DNA from: JANWXD01 sp035575135
Lineage (GTDB): Bacteria; Acidobacteriota; Terriglobia; Bryobacterales; Bryobacteraceae
Reading direction: 5' to 3'
DNA length: 64,000 bases
NCBI GenBank assembly: GCA_035575135.1
Contig: DATLYE010000012.1
Span: forward strand, 1-64,000
Shown here: piece by piece, positions 24,753 to 34,108 of the stretch
How positions within the stretch are numbered: the first letter of the stretch is position 1
Layout: each line of letters begins with the position of its first letter
Position numbers and translations under genes: made by a program
The notes under the pieces: model-generated
What the model was told of the DNA's origin: nothing
The model's database searches: none
Seen by the model: the letters and a program-made list of their open reading frames with translations, nothing else

Positions 24753-25685
24753 TTGCCGTCAATCACGATGAAAGAACTGCTCGAAGCGGGCGTTCACTTC
24801 GGGCACCAGACCAAGCGCTGGAATCCGAAGATGAAGGAATACATCTTCGGCGAACGCAACGGGATCTACATTATCGATCTGCAGAAAACCCTGAAGCTGT
24901 TCAAAGACGCCATGCGGTTCGTGGCCGAGCAGGCGGCGCAGGGAAAGACGGTTTTGTTCGTGGGCACCAAGCGCCAGGCGCAGGAGGCGATCGCCGAGGA
25001 GGCCACGCGGTGCGGCATGTACTACGTCAACCACCGCTGGCTGGGAGGCCTGCTCACCAACATGAGCACGGTGCTGAAATCCATCAAACGCCTGAAAGAG
25101 CTGGAGGCGATGGCGGCGGATGGTTCCTACGAAGGCCGCACCAAGAAAGAGATCATCCGGCTCGAGCGCGAGCGCAAGCATCTGGAGCAGAATCTGGCCG
25201 GCATCAAGGAAATGACCCGGTTGCCGGACGTGCTCTTCGTGATCGACTCCAACAAAGAGGCGATCGCAGTGCGGGAGGCGCGCAAGCTGGGCATTCCGGT
25301 CGTGGCGGTGGTGGACACCAACTGCGATCCGGACGAAGTGGATTACGTCATCCCGGGCAATGACGATGCCCTGCGGGCGATCCGGCTGTTCGCAAGCAAG
25401 ATCGCGGACGCGATCATCGAGGGTAAGGCGCTGGCCACCGAGCAGGAGTTCGCCGCTGCGGGCGTGGTGCCGGAGGAGGGAGAGGCTGTGCCCGAGGAAA
25501 TTCCCGAATACAGCCAGTACGTGGACAAGTATACGGACCCGCACTACGCCGAGCAGATCATGTCGGAGGGACTTTCCGACGAGGACCTCCCTTCGGTTTC
25601 GCTGCCGCGCAAGAGTCCGGCTCTGGAGACGGCGGAGGGCGCGCCGGAATCCGAGGCCCCTCCGGCCTCGCGGGCTGACAGCTGA
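24753..25685 (+). CDS. rpsB: 30S ribosomal protein S2
   Basis: About 310 residues. ITMKELLEAGVHFGHQTKRW opens the family, followed by the coiled coil and VDTNCDPDEVDYVIPGNDDA. I take TTG 24753 as the start because AAGGAGG ends 4 bases before it; the ATG at 24768 has no such site. An ATG-less upstream extension to 24648 is rejected. The acidic C-terminal tail (about 60 residues, rich in E/P/S) is longer than in E. coli but common in this phylum. Confidence 0.95.
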   Translation: MPSITMKELLEAGVHFGHQTKRWNPKMKEYIFGERNGIYIIDLQKTLKLFKDAMRFVAEQAAQGKTVLFVGTKRQAQEAIAEEATRCGMYYVNHRWLGGLLTNMSTVLKSIKRLKELEAMAADGSYEGRTKKEIIRLERERKHLEQNLAGIKEMTRLPDVLFVIDSNKEAIAVREARKLGIPVVAVVDTNCDPDEVDYVIPGNDDALRAIRLFASKIADAIIEGKALATEQEFAAAGVVPEEGEAVPEEIPEYSQYVDKYTDPHYAEQIMSEGLSDEDLPSVSLPRKSPALETAEGAPESEAPPASRADS

Positions 25686-25736
25686 GGGCCTCCGCAACTC
25701 ACACAAACAACGAGGAAGGGATTGAGACAGGAAGCG

Positions 25737-26387
25737 ATGGCGGAAATCACTGCGCAAATGGTGAAACAGCTCCGCGAACGTACCGGCGCGGGGATCCTGG
25801 AGTGTAAGAAAGCGCTCCAGGAGACCGGAGGCGACATGGAGGAGGCGGTGGTAGTGCTGCGCAAATGGGGCCTGGCCTCAGCCGCCAAGAAGGCCAGCCG
25901 CAGCACGAAGCAGGGCCTCATCGGCAGCTACATTCATGCCGGCTCGCAGATCGGAGTCCTGGTGGAAGTGAACTGCGAGACCGACTTCGTGGCCCGCACC
26001 GAAGAGTTCCGCGAGCTGGTGCACGACATCGCCATGCAGGTGGCGGCGGCGGATCCCAAATACATCCGGCGCGAAGACGTGCCGCCGGAGGTCGTGGAAA
26101 AGGAGCGGGAGATCCAGCGTGCGCGGGTGCTGGCCGAAGGCAAACCGCCTCATGTGGCCGACAAGATCGTGGAAGGGCGGCTGGCCAAGTTCTTTGAAGA
26201 GGTCTGCCTGTACGACCAGCCGTTCATTAAAGACAACTCGCTCACGGTGGGAGATCTGATCAAGACCAAGATCGCCAAGATCGGAGAAAACATCACGGTC
26301 TCGCGCTTTGTGCGTTTCAAGGTAGGCGATTCGCAGCCCGAGCCGGAAGCACAGTCGCAGGCCGGCGTCCAGGTTCCGCAGGCCTGA
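25737..26387 (+). CDS. tsf: translation elongation factor Ts
   Basis: 216 residues. The N-terminal UBA-like domain has QMVKQLRERTGAGILECKKA, followed by the core signature IGVLVEVNCETDFVARTEEF, one dimerisation core region, and FIKDNSLTVGDLIKTKIAKI. It is the nucleotide-exchange factor of EF-Tu. Short form, with only one full core subdomain, like many non-proteobacterial EF-Ts. ATG 25737 preferred over TTG 25722. Lies between rpsB and pyrH as expected. Confidence 0.95.
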   Translation: MAEITAQMVKQLRERTGAGILECKKALQETGGDMEEAVVVLRKWGLASAAKKASRSTKQGLIGSYIHAGSQIGVLVEVNCETDFVARTEEFRELVHDIAMQVAAADPKYIRREDVPPEVVEKEREIQRARVLAEGKPPHVADKIVEGRLAKFFEEVCLYDQPFIKDNSLTVGDLIKTKIAKIGENITVSRFVRFKVGDSQPEPEAQSQAGVQVPQA

Positions 26388-26400
26388 CGGGGACAGAGGC

Positions 26401-27105
26401 GTGGCGCGCTACCGGCGGATCCTGCTCAAGCTGAGCGGCGAGGCGGTGGCCGGTCCGGACGGCAGGGGTTTCAGCGCGGAGCGTGCGGGAGCTCTGGCTC
26501 GCGAAATCACGGAGGTTGCCCGCGCGGGCGTCCAGCTCGGCATTGTGATCGGCGGGGGGAACTTTATCCGGGGCGTGGCGGCTCGAGAGGTCCGGCGCGT
26601 GACGGCGGACACCATGGGCATGCTGGCGACCGTGATCAACGCCCTGGCGCTGGCCGACGCAGTGGAGGCCGCAGGGGTGCCGGCACGGGTCCTCTCGGCG
26701 ATCGAGATGCCCCGCATTGCGGAGCCGCACTCGGCCGCGCGAGCGCTGCGACACTTGGAAAAGGGCCGCGTGGTGATTTTCGCCGGAGGGACCTCCAACC
26801 CGTACGTGTCCACCGACACGGCGGCGGCGCTCCGCGCACTGGAGATCCAGGCGGAGCTGCTCGCCAAAGGGACCCGCGTCGCAGGGGTGTTCGACAAGGA
26901 TCCGGAAGAACACCGGGACGCCGTCCTGTTTCGGCAGATCTCGTTTCAGGAGGTCCTGGCGCGCGGGTTGAAGGTGATGGATGCCGCCTCCATCGCCATG
27001 TGCCGCGACAACCGCCTCCCCATCGTGGTTTTCAATCTCACCGAGCCGGGAAATATAATGCGTATTTCGATGGGTGAAGCCGTGGGCACGCTGATCCACG
27101 CCTGA
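26401..27105 (+). CDS. pyrH: UMP kinase
   Basis: 234 residues of the amino-acid-kinase fold: RRILLKLSGEAV, LGIVIGGGNFIRG, MGMLATVINALAL, FAGGTSNPYVSTDTAAALRA, VFDKDPEEHRDA and LKVMDAASIAMCRDN. It phosphorylates UMP to UDP; hexameric and regulated by GTP/UTP in the family. GTG start 13 bp after tsf. Confidence 0.97.
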   Translation: MARYRRILLKLSGEAVAGPDGRGFSAERAGALAREITEVARAGVQLGIVIGGGNFIRGVAAREVRRVTADTMGMLATVINALALADAVEAAGVPARVLSAIEMPRIAEPHSAARALRHLEKGRVVIFAGGTSNPYVSTDTAAALRALEIQAELLAKGTRVAGVFDKDPEEHRDAVLFRQISFQEVLARGLKVMDAASIAMCRDNRLPIVVFNLTEPGNIMRISMGEAVGTLIHA

Positions 27106-27137
27106 GCCCTCGGTTACCGACGACAGGAGGGAGCTTT

Positions 27138-27737
27138 ATGAAGCCAGGGCAGCCGGCCGCCGGCCAGACTTTTCCATCGGTCAAGGAGATCGAAGCCAAC
27201 GCGAGGACGCGGATGGAGAAAGCCCTCAGCGACCTCCAGCACGAAATGGCTGGGATCCGCACCGGGCGGGCATCGGTGAGCCTGCTCGACCACATCCGCG
27301 TGGACTACTACGGCACGCCCACGCCGCTCAACCAGCTCGCCACGCTCCACGTGCCGGAGCCCTCGCTGATCACGGTGCAACCGTGGGACGTGTCGCAGAT
27401 CGGAGCCATCGAAAAAGCCATCCGCGCCTCGGACCTGGGGCTGAATCCGATGAACGACGGCAAAGTCATCCGCATCCCGATCCCTCCGCTTACCGAGGAG
27501 CGGCGGCGCGAGCTGGTGAAGCATCTTCACGCCATCACCGAAGAGCACCGGGTGGCGGTGCGCAACATCCGCCGGGACGCCAACGAAGCCATCAAGAAGC
27601 TGCTGAAGGACAAGGTGATCAGCGAAGACGAGGAGCGGCGGGCGCTCGATGAGATTCAGAAACTCACCGACACCTACACGCAGAAGATCGAGCAGGCCTC
27701 CAAGGTCAAAGAAAAAGAGATTCTGGAGCTGAAGTAG
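27138..27737 (+). CDS. frr: ribosome recycling factor
   Basis: 199 residues, about 14 longer at the N-terminus than E. coli RRF. Shows GIRTGRASVSLLDHIRVDYY, TPLNQLATLHVPEPSLITVQ, PIPPLTEERRRELVKHLH and VRNIRRDANEAIKKLLKDK. Splits post-termination ribosomes with EF-G. AGGAGGGAGC ribosome-binding site 7 bases before the ATG. Last gene of the cluster. Confidence 0.97.
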   Translation: MKPGQPAAGQTFPSVKEIEANARTRMEKALSDLQHEMAGIRTGRASVSLLDHIRVDYYGTPTPLNQLATLHVPEPSLITVQPWDVSQIGAIEKAIRASDLGLNPMNDGKVIRIPIPPLTEERRRELVKHLHAITEEHRVAVRNIRRDANEAIKKLLKDKVISEDEERRALDEIQKLTDTYTQKIEQASKVKEKEILELK

Positions 27738-27753
27738 GCGTAGCGGCTACTTC
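27731..27753 (+). terminator. possible bidirectional terminator between frr and methyltransferase
   Basis: GAAGTAG and CTACTTC form a 7-bp stem around a 9-nt loop that spans both convergent stop codons. No T-run is present, so it is weak. Confidence 0.25.
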
Positions 27754-28571
27754 CGCGCCGCGATCACGACTTCCCCGCAGTAGCGCCGCAACCCGGGCCA
27801 GCACTGCAGCAGGAACTCATCGGCAGCCTCCAGCGCACCCAGAGTCGCCCGCACCGCAGCGCTGCCGAAACGGCCCCGGCACAGCCGCTTGGCCATGGCG
27901 AGCAGGTTGAGGGGCTGGACCTCGACGGAGGAGAAGTAGCGGCGGAGCTGCGCAATCTCGCGATCGCTGATGACGATTTCTTCACCCTGTTCGGCGGGCT
28001 CCCGGCTCCAGCGAGCACGGAGGCGCCGGGCAAGGTTTAACAGCGGGTTGTTGCCGTAGGTCTCGGCAAGCACCAGACGGCCTCCCGCTTTGACCACACG
28101 GGCGAGTTCTTCCAGGCTGTTTGGGTACTTGAGCGTGTGATGGAGCGCGGCGCCGGCGAAGACGAGATCGAACTCAGCATCCCGAAAGCAGCTCAAGTCG
28201 GAGGCGTCGCGGGCGATTCCGCGAACGCGGTGCGCCACGCCGTTGGCCCGGGCCCGCCGCAAGCCGAGTTCAATCGCCGCCGGCGACAGGTCGAGCAGCG
28301 TCACGTTGGCTCCTTCGGTGGCCAGCATGACGCCCCAGTCGCCCGGACCACAGCCGTAGTCCAGAACGTTCAGGTCGCGGACGGGTGTCTCCAGCAGGCG
28401 CCCCAGCGCGGCTGCATAAAGGCGGCGGCGTTCGAAGAAGGGATGCTGCGGATCGTCCAAGAAGCGCCGGAAGGCGGCCAGGTCGCCGATCAAAGCATGG
28501 TCGGGGCAGGAGAGCAGACGGCGGTAGAATTCGTCGAAAAAGCGGCGCTCCTCGTCGACGTGTACGCCCAC
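27747..28571 (-). CDS. class I SAM-dependent methyltransferase
   Basis: 274 residues. Motif I is NVLDYGCGPGDWGVMLA, motif II region VTLLDLSPAAIE, then FDLVFAGAALHHT and GGRLVLAETYGNNP. The type resembles methyltransferases acting on small molecules or lipid-linked quinones; the substrate is unknown. Convergent with frr (9-bp gap), divergent from the aminotransferase (51 bp). Confidence 0.85.
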   Translation of the reverse strand: MGVHVDEERRFFDEFYRRLLSCPDHALIGDLAAFRRFLDDPQHPFFERRRLYAAALGRLLETPVRDLNVLDYGCGPGDWGVMLATEGANVTLLDLSPAAIELGLRRARANGVAHRVRGIARDASDLSCFRDAEFDLVFAGAALHHTLKYPNSLEELARVVKAGGRLVLAETYGNNPLLNLARRLRARWSREPAEQGEEIVISDREIAQLRRYFSSVEVQPLNLLAMAKRLCRGRFGSAAVRATLGALEAADEFLLQCWPGLRRYCGEVVIAARK

Positions 28572-28622
28572 CGTGTAGGAAGATTGTAGAACAGTCCGCT
28601 GCGGCGGACGGGAGCAACGGCC

Positions 28623-29735
28623 ATGATCTCACGGCGTTCTTTTGTGCAGGCGATCGGGGCGGCTGCGGGCGCGGGAGTCTGGAGCGAGCGCGCCCTGGCG
28701 CAACGGGCGCTGGTGCGCGGCGAGCTCGGGCGCGACATGGTCTGGCTGAATGCCAACGAAAACCCCGACGGCCCCTGCGCGAAGGCGGTCGAGGCCATGC
28801 GCGAAGTGCTGCCGCAGTCCTGGCGCTATCACTATCAAGAGTTCGGCGAATTCTACGCCGCGGTGGCACGCAGCGAGGGGCTGGATCGGGAGCAGGTCCT
28901 GGTCGGCGCCGGCTCGAGCGAGATCCTCCATGCGGCCATTGACGCCTTCACGGCCCCGGACCGGCCGCTCATCACGATGTGGCCCACCTTCGAGGCGCCG
29001 GACGCGATCGCCCGCGCGCTCGGACGCACAGTGATCCGCGTCCCGCTCACCGAGCGCTACGCCGCCGACGTCCGGCAGATGGCTGCCGCAGCCGCCAAAG
29101 CCGGAGGGGGGCTGCTCTATCTGTGTAACCCGAACAACCCCACAGCGGTGGTGACGCCGAAGAGCGAAGTCGAGTGGCTGGTGAGGAATTTGCCGGCCAA
29201 CACGGTGGTTTTGGTTGACGAGGCCTACATCCACTTCGGGGACAGCCCGGATCTGGCCAGCGCGCTGACGTACGTGCAGGAGGGCAAGGACGTGATCGTG
29301 GCGCGCACGTTTTCGAAGATTTACGGCATGGCCGGCCTGCGGGTGGGCTTCGGCTGCGCCAGGCCGGAGTTGATCCGGCGCATGGAGCCCTTCCGCGACA
29401 ATGTGATCTCGATCGTCAGCGCACGGGGCGTACTGGCGGCCCTTGAAGAGAAAGCGACGCTGATCCCGGAACGCCGGGCGCGCGTTGCCCGGCTGCGGAG
29501 CGAGTTGTGCGCGTGGCTCAAGCAGCACGGCTTCGGCTTCATCGAATCGCAGGCCAACTTCGTGATGATTGACGTCGGCCGCGACGTCCGGGAAGTGCTC
29601 CCCGCGATGTACCGCAAGGGCGTGGCGCCGGGACGGCCGTTCCCTCCGCTGGACCGGATGATGCGCGTGAGCATCGGCACCGCCGCAGAAATGGAAAAGT
29701 TCCGCCAAGTGCTCCTGGAGGTGCTGCGAGCCTGA
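28623..29735 (+). CDS. Tat-exported class I/II aminotransferase (HisC-like)
   Basis: 370 residues. It begins MISRRSFVQAIGAAAGAGVW, a twin-arginine signal, so the enzyme is probably exported folded with its PLP. The aminotransferase part has WLNANENPDGP, VGAGSSEILHAAID, CNPNNPTAVV, VLVDEAYIHFGD and TFSKIYGMAGLRVGF with PLP-lysine K232. It looks closest to histidinol-phosphate aminotransferase, but biosynthetic HisC is cytoplasmic. A role on extracytoplasmic amino donors is inferred; I would not call it hisC. Confidence 0.85.
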   Translation: MISRRSFVQAIGAAAGAGVWSERALAQRALVRGELGRDMVWLNANENPDGPCAKAVEAMREVLPQSWRYHYQEFGEFYAAVARSEGLDREQVLVGAGSSEILHAAIDAFTAPDRPLITMWPTFEAPDAIARALGRTVIRVPLTERYAADVRQMAAAAAKAGGGLLYLCNPNNPTAVVTPKSEVEWLVRNLPANTVVLVDEAYIHFGDSPDLASALTYVQEGKDVIVARTFSKIYGMAGLRVGFGCARPELIRRMEPFRDNVISIVSARGVLAALEEKATLIPERRARVARLRSELCAWLKQHGFGFIESQANFVMIDVGRDVREVLPAMYRKGVAPGRPFPPLDRMMRVSIGTAAEMEKFRQVLLEVLRA

Positions 29736-29746
29736 GCCGGGCGGCT

Positions 29747-31978
29747 TCACTTCCCTTCCCCGGCCGGAACCAACATGATCCTTTCGACGGCAGCCGCTTC
29801 GACTGCTTGGCGGGAAAAAGGTAACGGATGGTACTTGCCCGCCAGCCACTCTCCGATCAAGTCGTCATAATGCCGGCTTGCGGGGTCGCCGGACTCGCCC
29901 GGAACGTTGGTGGCGACGGACCGGTCCCAGTCACTGAGATCGAAGATCTGGCGGTAGGACGCCCCGCCCGTCTGGCGAAAAGAAGGGCCCGAAGTGGCGT
30001 TGACGGTATGAGCATCACCCGGTCTCTCAAACGGGCCGCGGCTCCAGGCCGCGACGCCCAGAGGATGGCGGAATTCGATCACGTGCAGCCTCCCCCAACG
30101 CCAGCCCGACTCATCCGCCCCGAGACGCGATTCGATTTCAAGTAGTGCTGCCTCTAAGGCAGCCTCGAGCAGTTGTCCTTGGGGATTCTTCTCCAGCTCC
30201 GCCAGCAGCGTGGGCAGGCTGACGCGGCTACCCAGCTCGGGGCCGAACACGGCCTCCGGTAGCTTCGCAAGCCACACTTCGTAAATCAGGGCCTCCATAG
30301 AATCCGCCGCAAGCGCCGCGTCCCAGGAGAGGATGCGACGCAGAATTTCGCCTTTGCGACCGGAGAAGTGCAGATTCGTGCGGCGCAGGACATCCTGAAA
30401 CCGCCTTGCCGGGATCGAGACGACGTCGTGTTGGAGCCGCTCAAAATCCGCAACCGTGAACTTCCCGCCTTTCGACAGCACCTCCTGGATGCGCTGGAAG
30501 CGGAACGGCGGGGCCCACTCGTAGCCAAGAGGAATCTTGAACCCGGGCGGCAGGATGTTGTGATTGGCGGTGGCGATGAAATGCGCGGGAGGATTGAACA
30601 GGCGCGGGAGCTCTTCGAGCCGGCGGAAGCCCGCCCACTCGTATTCGCCCGTATGCCCCGGCACGGGGAAAAGCCCTGACCAGTTGGGGCGTATGGGGGT
30701 GAGTCCCGCGACCTGCCAGCCGATATTGCCGGCCGTGTCGGCATAGAGCATATTTTCGGGTGGGACTTTCCAGCGCTCGAGCGCCGCAAGAAACTCGCCC
30801 CAGTTTCGCGCCCGCGCGACGGAAAGGCCGGCCAGGTACCCGGCGGTTCCCGGCTCGGTTCCTACCCAGCGCAGCGCGTAGGCACGGTGCCGCGAACGGT
30901 CTTCGTAGATCAGGGGGCCGTGCACGGTGTAGCGCAACTCCACCACCTGAGGCGCAGAGCGGCCTTTGACTGTGACAGTCTGGCGCTCGATCTCGATGGC
31001 CCGCCATTGGCCGCGGTACCAATACTGGTTAGAGTCTTTGGGATTGAGTCGCTCGACGTACAGATCCTGCTGATCAATCGCGGCGATGGTAAAGCCGAAT
31101 GCAGTGTGCTCGTTGTGACCGAGAGCGATTCCCGGAAGGGCCGGCTCCCCTGCGCCGATAGCGTTCCAGCCCGGGCCCACAAGGTGCACCGTCTTGCGCA
31201 GCGAAGGAATCTGAACCGGGCGGTGAGGGTCGTTGGCAAGCAGCGGCTTTCCGGTGCTCGAGAGAGTTCCGTCCACGACCCAGTTGTTACTTCCGTCCGT
31301 CTCCGGGAAGCGGGCCGGGCCCGTAGCTTCCGTGTAAACGCGCAGGATTTCACTGGTGATGTCGGCCAGGTCCAGCCCGTGGGGAATCTCGAGCCGGATG
31401 AACGGATCCGGCGGCAGGTATCGCTCGACGGTTTCCAGACCAAAGCGGCGGGCGTCTTCGGCCCGGCGCACTTCGCTTGCAAGATTCCGGGTCATCAGCA
31501 GGCCTGCAATCCGGGCCGTGACGTCCTCCGGACGCCAGGGTTCCGGATCGTAGCCTCCGACGCGGAACTCCAGCGGACGGCGGCCGCTCAGCGACTCAAT
31601 GTAGGCGTTAATCCCGGAGACGAACGCCTCCACGATCTGCCGGGCGTCGGGAGCGTAGCTGCGCCACTCCGCGTTCCAGTCGCCGCGGAAGCGGAACGCA
31701 CGCGCCAGCCGGTCGCGTTCGAGTGCAGCGGGACCGAGAATTTCCGAAAGTTCGCCGGTGCCGACGCGCCGCCACAGGTCCATCTGCCACAACCGGTCGC
31801 GGGCGGCCATGTAGCCTTGCGCGAAAAACAGGTCCGCCTGCGTGCGGGCGTAAATGTGGGGTACGCCCCAGCGATCGCGCAGGATCTCGACGGGCTGCTC
31901 GAGACCGCGCAACCGGACCGTCTCGCCGCCGGCGGGGGCTGTGCAGATAACCAGGACAAGCGCGAAGCGGCGGAGCAT
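29747..31978 (-). CDS. penicillin acylase family protein (N-terminal nucleophile hydrolase, S45)
   Basis: 743 residues with a signal peptide (1-18). The A-chain has RDRWGVPHIYARTQADLFFA and GYMAARDRLWQMDLWRRVGT. The linker ends at DGSNNWVVDG with S230 as the autocatalytic nucleophile exposed by self-cleavage. The B-chain shows LLANDPHR, ALGHNEHTAFGFT and IATANHNILPPG. It cleaves amide bonds, perhaps acyl-homoserine lactones or other N-acyl compounds; natural substrate unknown. Periplasmic. Confidence 0.9.
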   Translation of the reverse strand: MLRRFALVLVICTAPAGGETVRLRGLEQPVEILRDRWGVPHIYARTQADLFFAQGYMAARDRLWQMDLWRRVGTGELSEILGPAALERDRLARAFRFRGDWNAEWRSYAPDARQIVEAFVSGINAYIESLSGRRPLEFRVGGYDPEPWRPEDVTARIAGLLMTRNLASEVRRAEDARRFGLETVERYLPPDPFIRLEIPHGLDLADITSEILRVYTEATGPARFPETDGSNNWVVDGTLSSTGKPLLANDPHRPVQIPSLRKTVHLVGPGWNAIGAGEPALPGIALGHNEHTAFGFTIAAIDQQDLYVERLNPKDSNQYWYRGQWRAIEIERQTVTVKGRSAPQVVELRYTVHGPLIYEDRSRHRAYALRWVGTEPGTAGYLAGLSVARARNWGEFLAALERWKVPPENMLYADTAGNIGWQVAGLTPIRPNWSGLFPVPGHTGEYEWAGFRRLEELPRLFNPPAHFIATANHNILPPGFKIPLGYEWAPPFRFQRIQEVLSKGGKFTVADFERLQHDVVSIPARRFQDVLRRTNLHFSGRKGEILRRILSWDAALAADSMEALIYEVWLAKLPEAVFGPELGSRVSLPTLLAELEKNPQGQLLEAALEAALLEIESRLGADESGWRWGRLHVIEFRHPLGVAAWSRGPFERPGDAHTVNATSGPSFRQTGGASYRQIFDLSDWDRSVATNVPGESGDPASRHYDDLIGEWLAGKYHPLPFSRQAVEAAAVERIMLVPAGEGK

Positions 31979-32014
31979 CGGGGAGCATTGTAGCGCGCCG
32001 GCCGACGCCGGCGC

Positions 32015-33094
32015 CTAGCGCCAGCGGAAAAGCTTGAGCGCCGTAAAGAAACTCACGCCGAGCCAGGCGCCCATGACGGCCGTCTGCGCCGATAGTTGCC
32101 CGAGACCCGCCCCTTGCAGCATGCTGGCCCGCAAGGCGTCAATCACCGCCGTCAGCGGCAGAGCGCGAATGAAGGGATGAAACACCTCGGGAAAGCGCTC
32201 GTAGGAGAAGAAGACCCCGGAGAAGACCCACATGGGGAGCATGACGAAATTCATCAGGCCTGAAGCCGCCTCGATGGTGCGCGCCCGGGAGGCGATCAGC
32301 AGGCCGAGCGCGCTGAAGGTGAGCGAAGCCAGCAGGCACAGGATCCCGAACTGCCAGAGCGAACCGTGCAAGGGCACGCCGAACGCCAGCGCACCGAATC
32401 CCACCAGAGCCGTGACTTCCAAGAGCAACAGCATCAGGCGGGAAAGGATGAACGACAGCAGGTATTCGGCGCGAGACATGGGCGAGGCGACCAGGCGCTT
32501 CAGCAGCTTCTTGCGCCGCGCATCCACGATGGCGAATCCCACACCCCAGATGCCGCTGCCCATCAGGTTCATGCCGAGCAATCCCGGCACAAGAAAATCA
32601 ATGTAGCGGGAACCGGGTTCGTGGACGATCTCGGCGACAACCGGCACGGCATCCCGGACTCCTGCGGCTCGCTCGAGCGCGCGTTCGGCCAGCAGCCGGG
32701 CCGTACGGGCTTCGGAGTTCGTGTCGTCATAACGGAAGCGTACGCCTCCGCCGGCCGCCGGGAGGACCAGAACCTGGATTCGCCCCAGCCGGAGCTCGTT
32801 CTTGGCAGTCCGGGAATCTACCAGGCGGACCGACAGGCTGGGATCGGAGCGCAGCGCGGCGGCGAGGCTGCCATCGGTGACACCCACAGTCAGAGCTTGA
32901 GCCGGACGGCTGCGGAAGGCGATCCCCAGCCCGGCCGCGAGCAGGATCGGGAAAATAAAGACCCAGAAAATGGCTTCCGGCTCGCGCCAGAACTCGCGAA
33001 AGCGGACCAGGGTGAGCTGGACGAGCGAGCGCTCCCAAATGGGCAAAGGGGCGGTTTTCAGCGGGCGGTCGAAAACGGCGGTGCGCTCACTCAT
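32015..33094 (-). CDS. ABC-2 type transporter permease
   Basis: 359 residues. One N-terminal membrane helix (about 43-60), a large extracytoplasmic domain (about 60-170), and five to six C-terminal helices with LVASPMSRAEYLLSFILSRL and FVMLPMWVFSGVFFSYERFP, the ABC2_membrane signature. It pairs with the ATPase gene, whose stop it overlaps by 8 bp. Export of a drug, lipid or polysaccharide is possible; unknown. Confidence 0.88.
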   Translation of the reverse strand: MSERTAVFDRPLKTAPLPIWERSLVQLTLVRFREFWREPEAIFWVFIFPILLAAGLGIAFRSRPAQALTVGVTDGSLAAALRSDPSLSVRLVDSRTAKNELRLGRIQVLVLPAAGGGVRFRYDDTNSEARTARLLAERALERAAGVRDAVPVVAEIVHEPGSRYIDFLVPGLLGMNLMGSGIWGVGFAIVDARRKKLLKRLVASPMSRAEYLLSFILSRLMLLLLEVTALVGFGALAFGVPLHGSLWQFGILCLLASLTFSALGLLIASRARTIEAASGLMNFVMLPMWVFSGVFFSYERFPEVFHPFIRALPLTAVIDALRASMLQGAGLGQLSAQTAVMGAWLGVSFFTALKLFRWR

Positions 33095-34031
33095 CTCTGA
33101 GGTGCCTCCCCGTGAGCGTGACGAAGACGTCCTCGAGCGTGGCCGAATGCGTTCGTAGTTCGCTGAGCGGAATGCGGCGCTCGGCGATGGCCGCCAGCAG
33201 CGACGGCACGGCGCGGTGCAAGTCGTTTACGCGAAGTTCAAAGTTTCCGTTCGCCTGGCGCACGTCACGGACACCTTCCAGGGTGGCCAGTTCGGCCGGA
33301 TCCAGCGCGATTCCGCCTCCGTCCACCGAGAATTCAACGACGTGGCCGCCGCCGATCGAAGCGATGAGCTCCGCGGGCGTTCCCAAAGCGATGATGCGGC
33401 CGTGATCCATGATGGCGACGCGGTCGCACAGGCGCTCGGCTTCCTCCATGTAGTGCGTGGTCAGGATGATGGTCCGGCCGGCGCGTTTGAGCTCGGCCAC
33501 CAGCTCCCACACCTGCCGGCGCGCCTGAGGATCCAGACCCGTAGTGGGCTCGTCCAAAAACAGCAGTTCCGGATCACCAACGAGGGCGCAGGCCATGGCC
33601 AGACGCTGCCGCTGGCCGCCGGAAAGGGCCCCGACCCGCGCTTTCCGTTTCTCTTCCAACTCCACGATCGAGATCACTTCGTCCACGCCCAAGCCCCGAT
33701 GGTAAAAACTCCGGAACAAGCGGACCGTCTCCTCGACGGTCAGCTTTTCGGAAAGCTGCGTGTCCTGCAGTTGCACTCCGAGGCGCTGGCGGAGCTGGCG
33801 CGCCGACGTTTTCCAGCTCAGGCCGAGCACTTCAACCACGCCGGCGTCCGGAGCGAGCAGCCCTTCGCAGATCTCGATGGTGGTGGTCTTGCCCGCCCCG
33901 TTGGGACCGAGCAGGCCGAAGCACTCGCCCGGCCACACGGCGAGATCCACACCGGCGACGGCCAAGACGTCCTTGTAAGCCTTTCGGAGACCTTCGACCC
34001 GCAAAGCAGGTCGCCCCGAGGCAGCAACCAT
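33087..34031 (-). CDS. ABC transporter ATP-binding protein (DrrA/CcmA type)
   Basis: 314 residues from ATG 34031. Walker A GLLGPNGAGKTTTIEICEGL, signature ALSGGQRQRLAMACALVGDP, Walker B LLFLDEPTTGLDPQ, switch His LTTHYMEEAERL. After the nucleotide-binding domain comes the C-terminal regulatory domain seen in DrrA-like ATPases. Energises the ABC-2 permease that follows. The longer frame to 34157 runs into noncoding sequence and is rejected. Confidence 0.92.
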   Translation of the reverse strand: MVAASGRPALRVEGLRKAYKDVLAVAGVDLAVWPGECFGLLGPNGAGKTTTIEICEGLLAPDAGVVEVLGLSWKTSARQLRQRLGVQLQDTQLSEKLTVEETVRLFRSFYHRGLGVDEVISIVELEEKRKARVGALSGGQRQRLAMACALVGDPELLFLDEPTTGLDPQARRQVWELVAELKRAGRTIILTTHYMEEAERLCDRVAIMDHGRIIALGTPAELIASIGGGHVVEFSVDGGGIALDPAELATLEGVRDVRQANGNFELRVNDLHRAVPSLLAAIAERRIPLSELRTHSATLEDVFVTLTGRHLRDE

Positions 34032-34108
34032 ATTCCGATTGTACCGACAGGACTTCGGACACAGCCTTTGGGATCGTGTGCTGCGGGCGCCAGCCCGGGG
34101 TGATCCAC

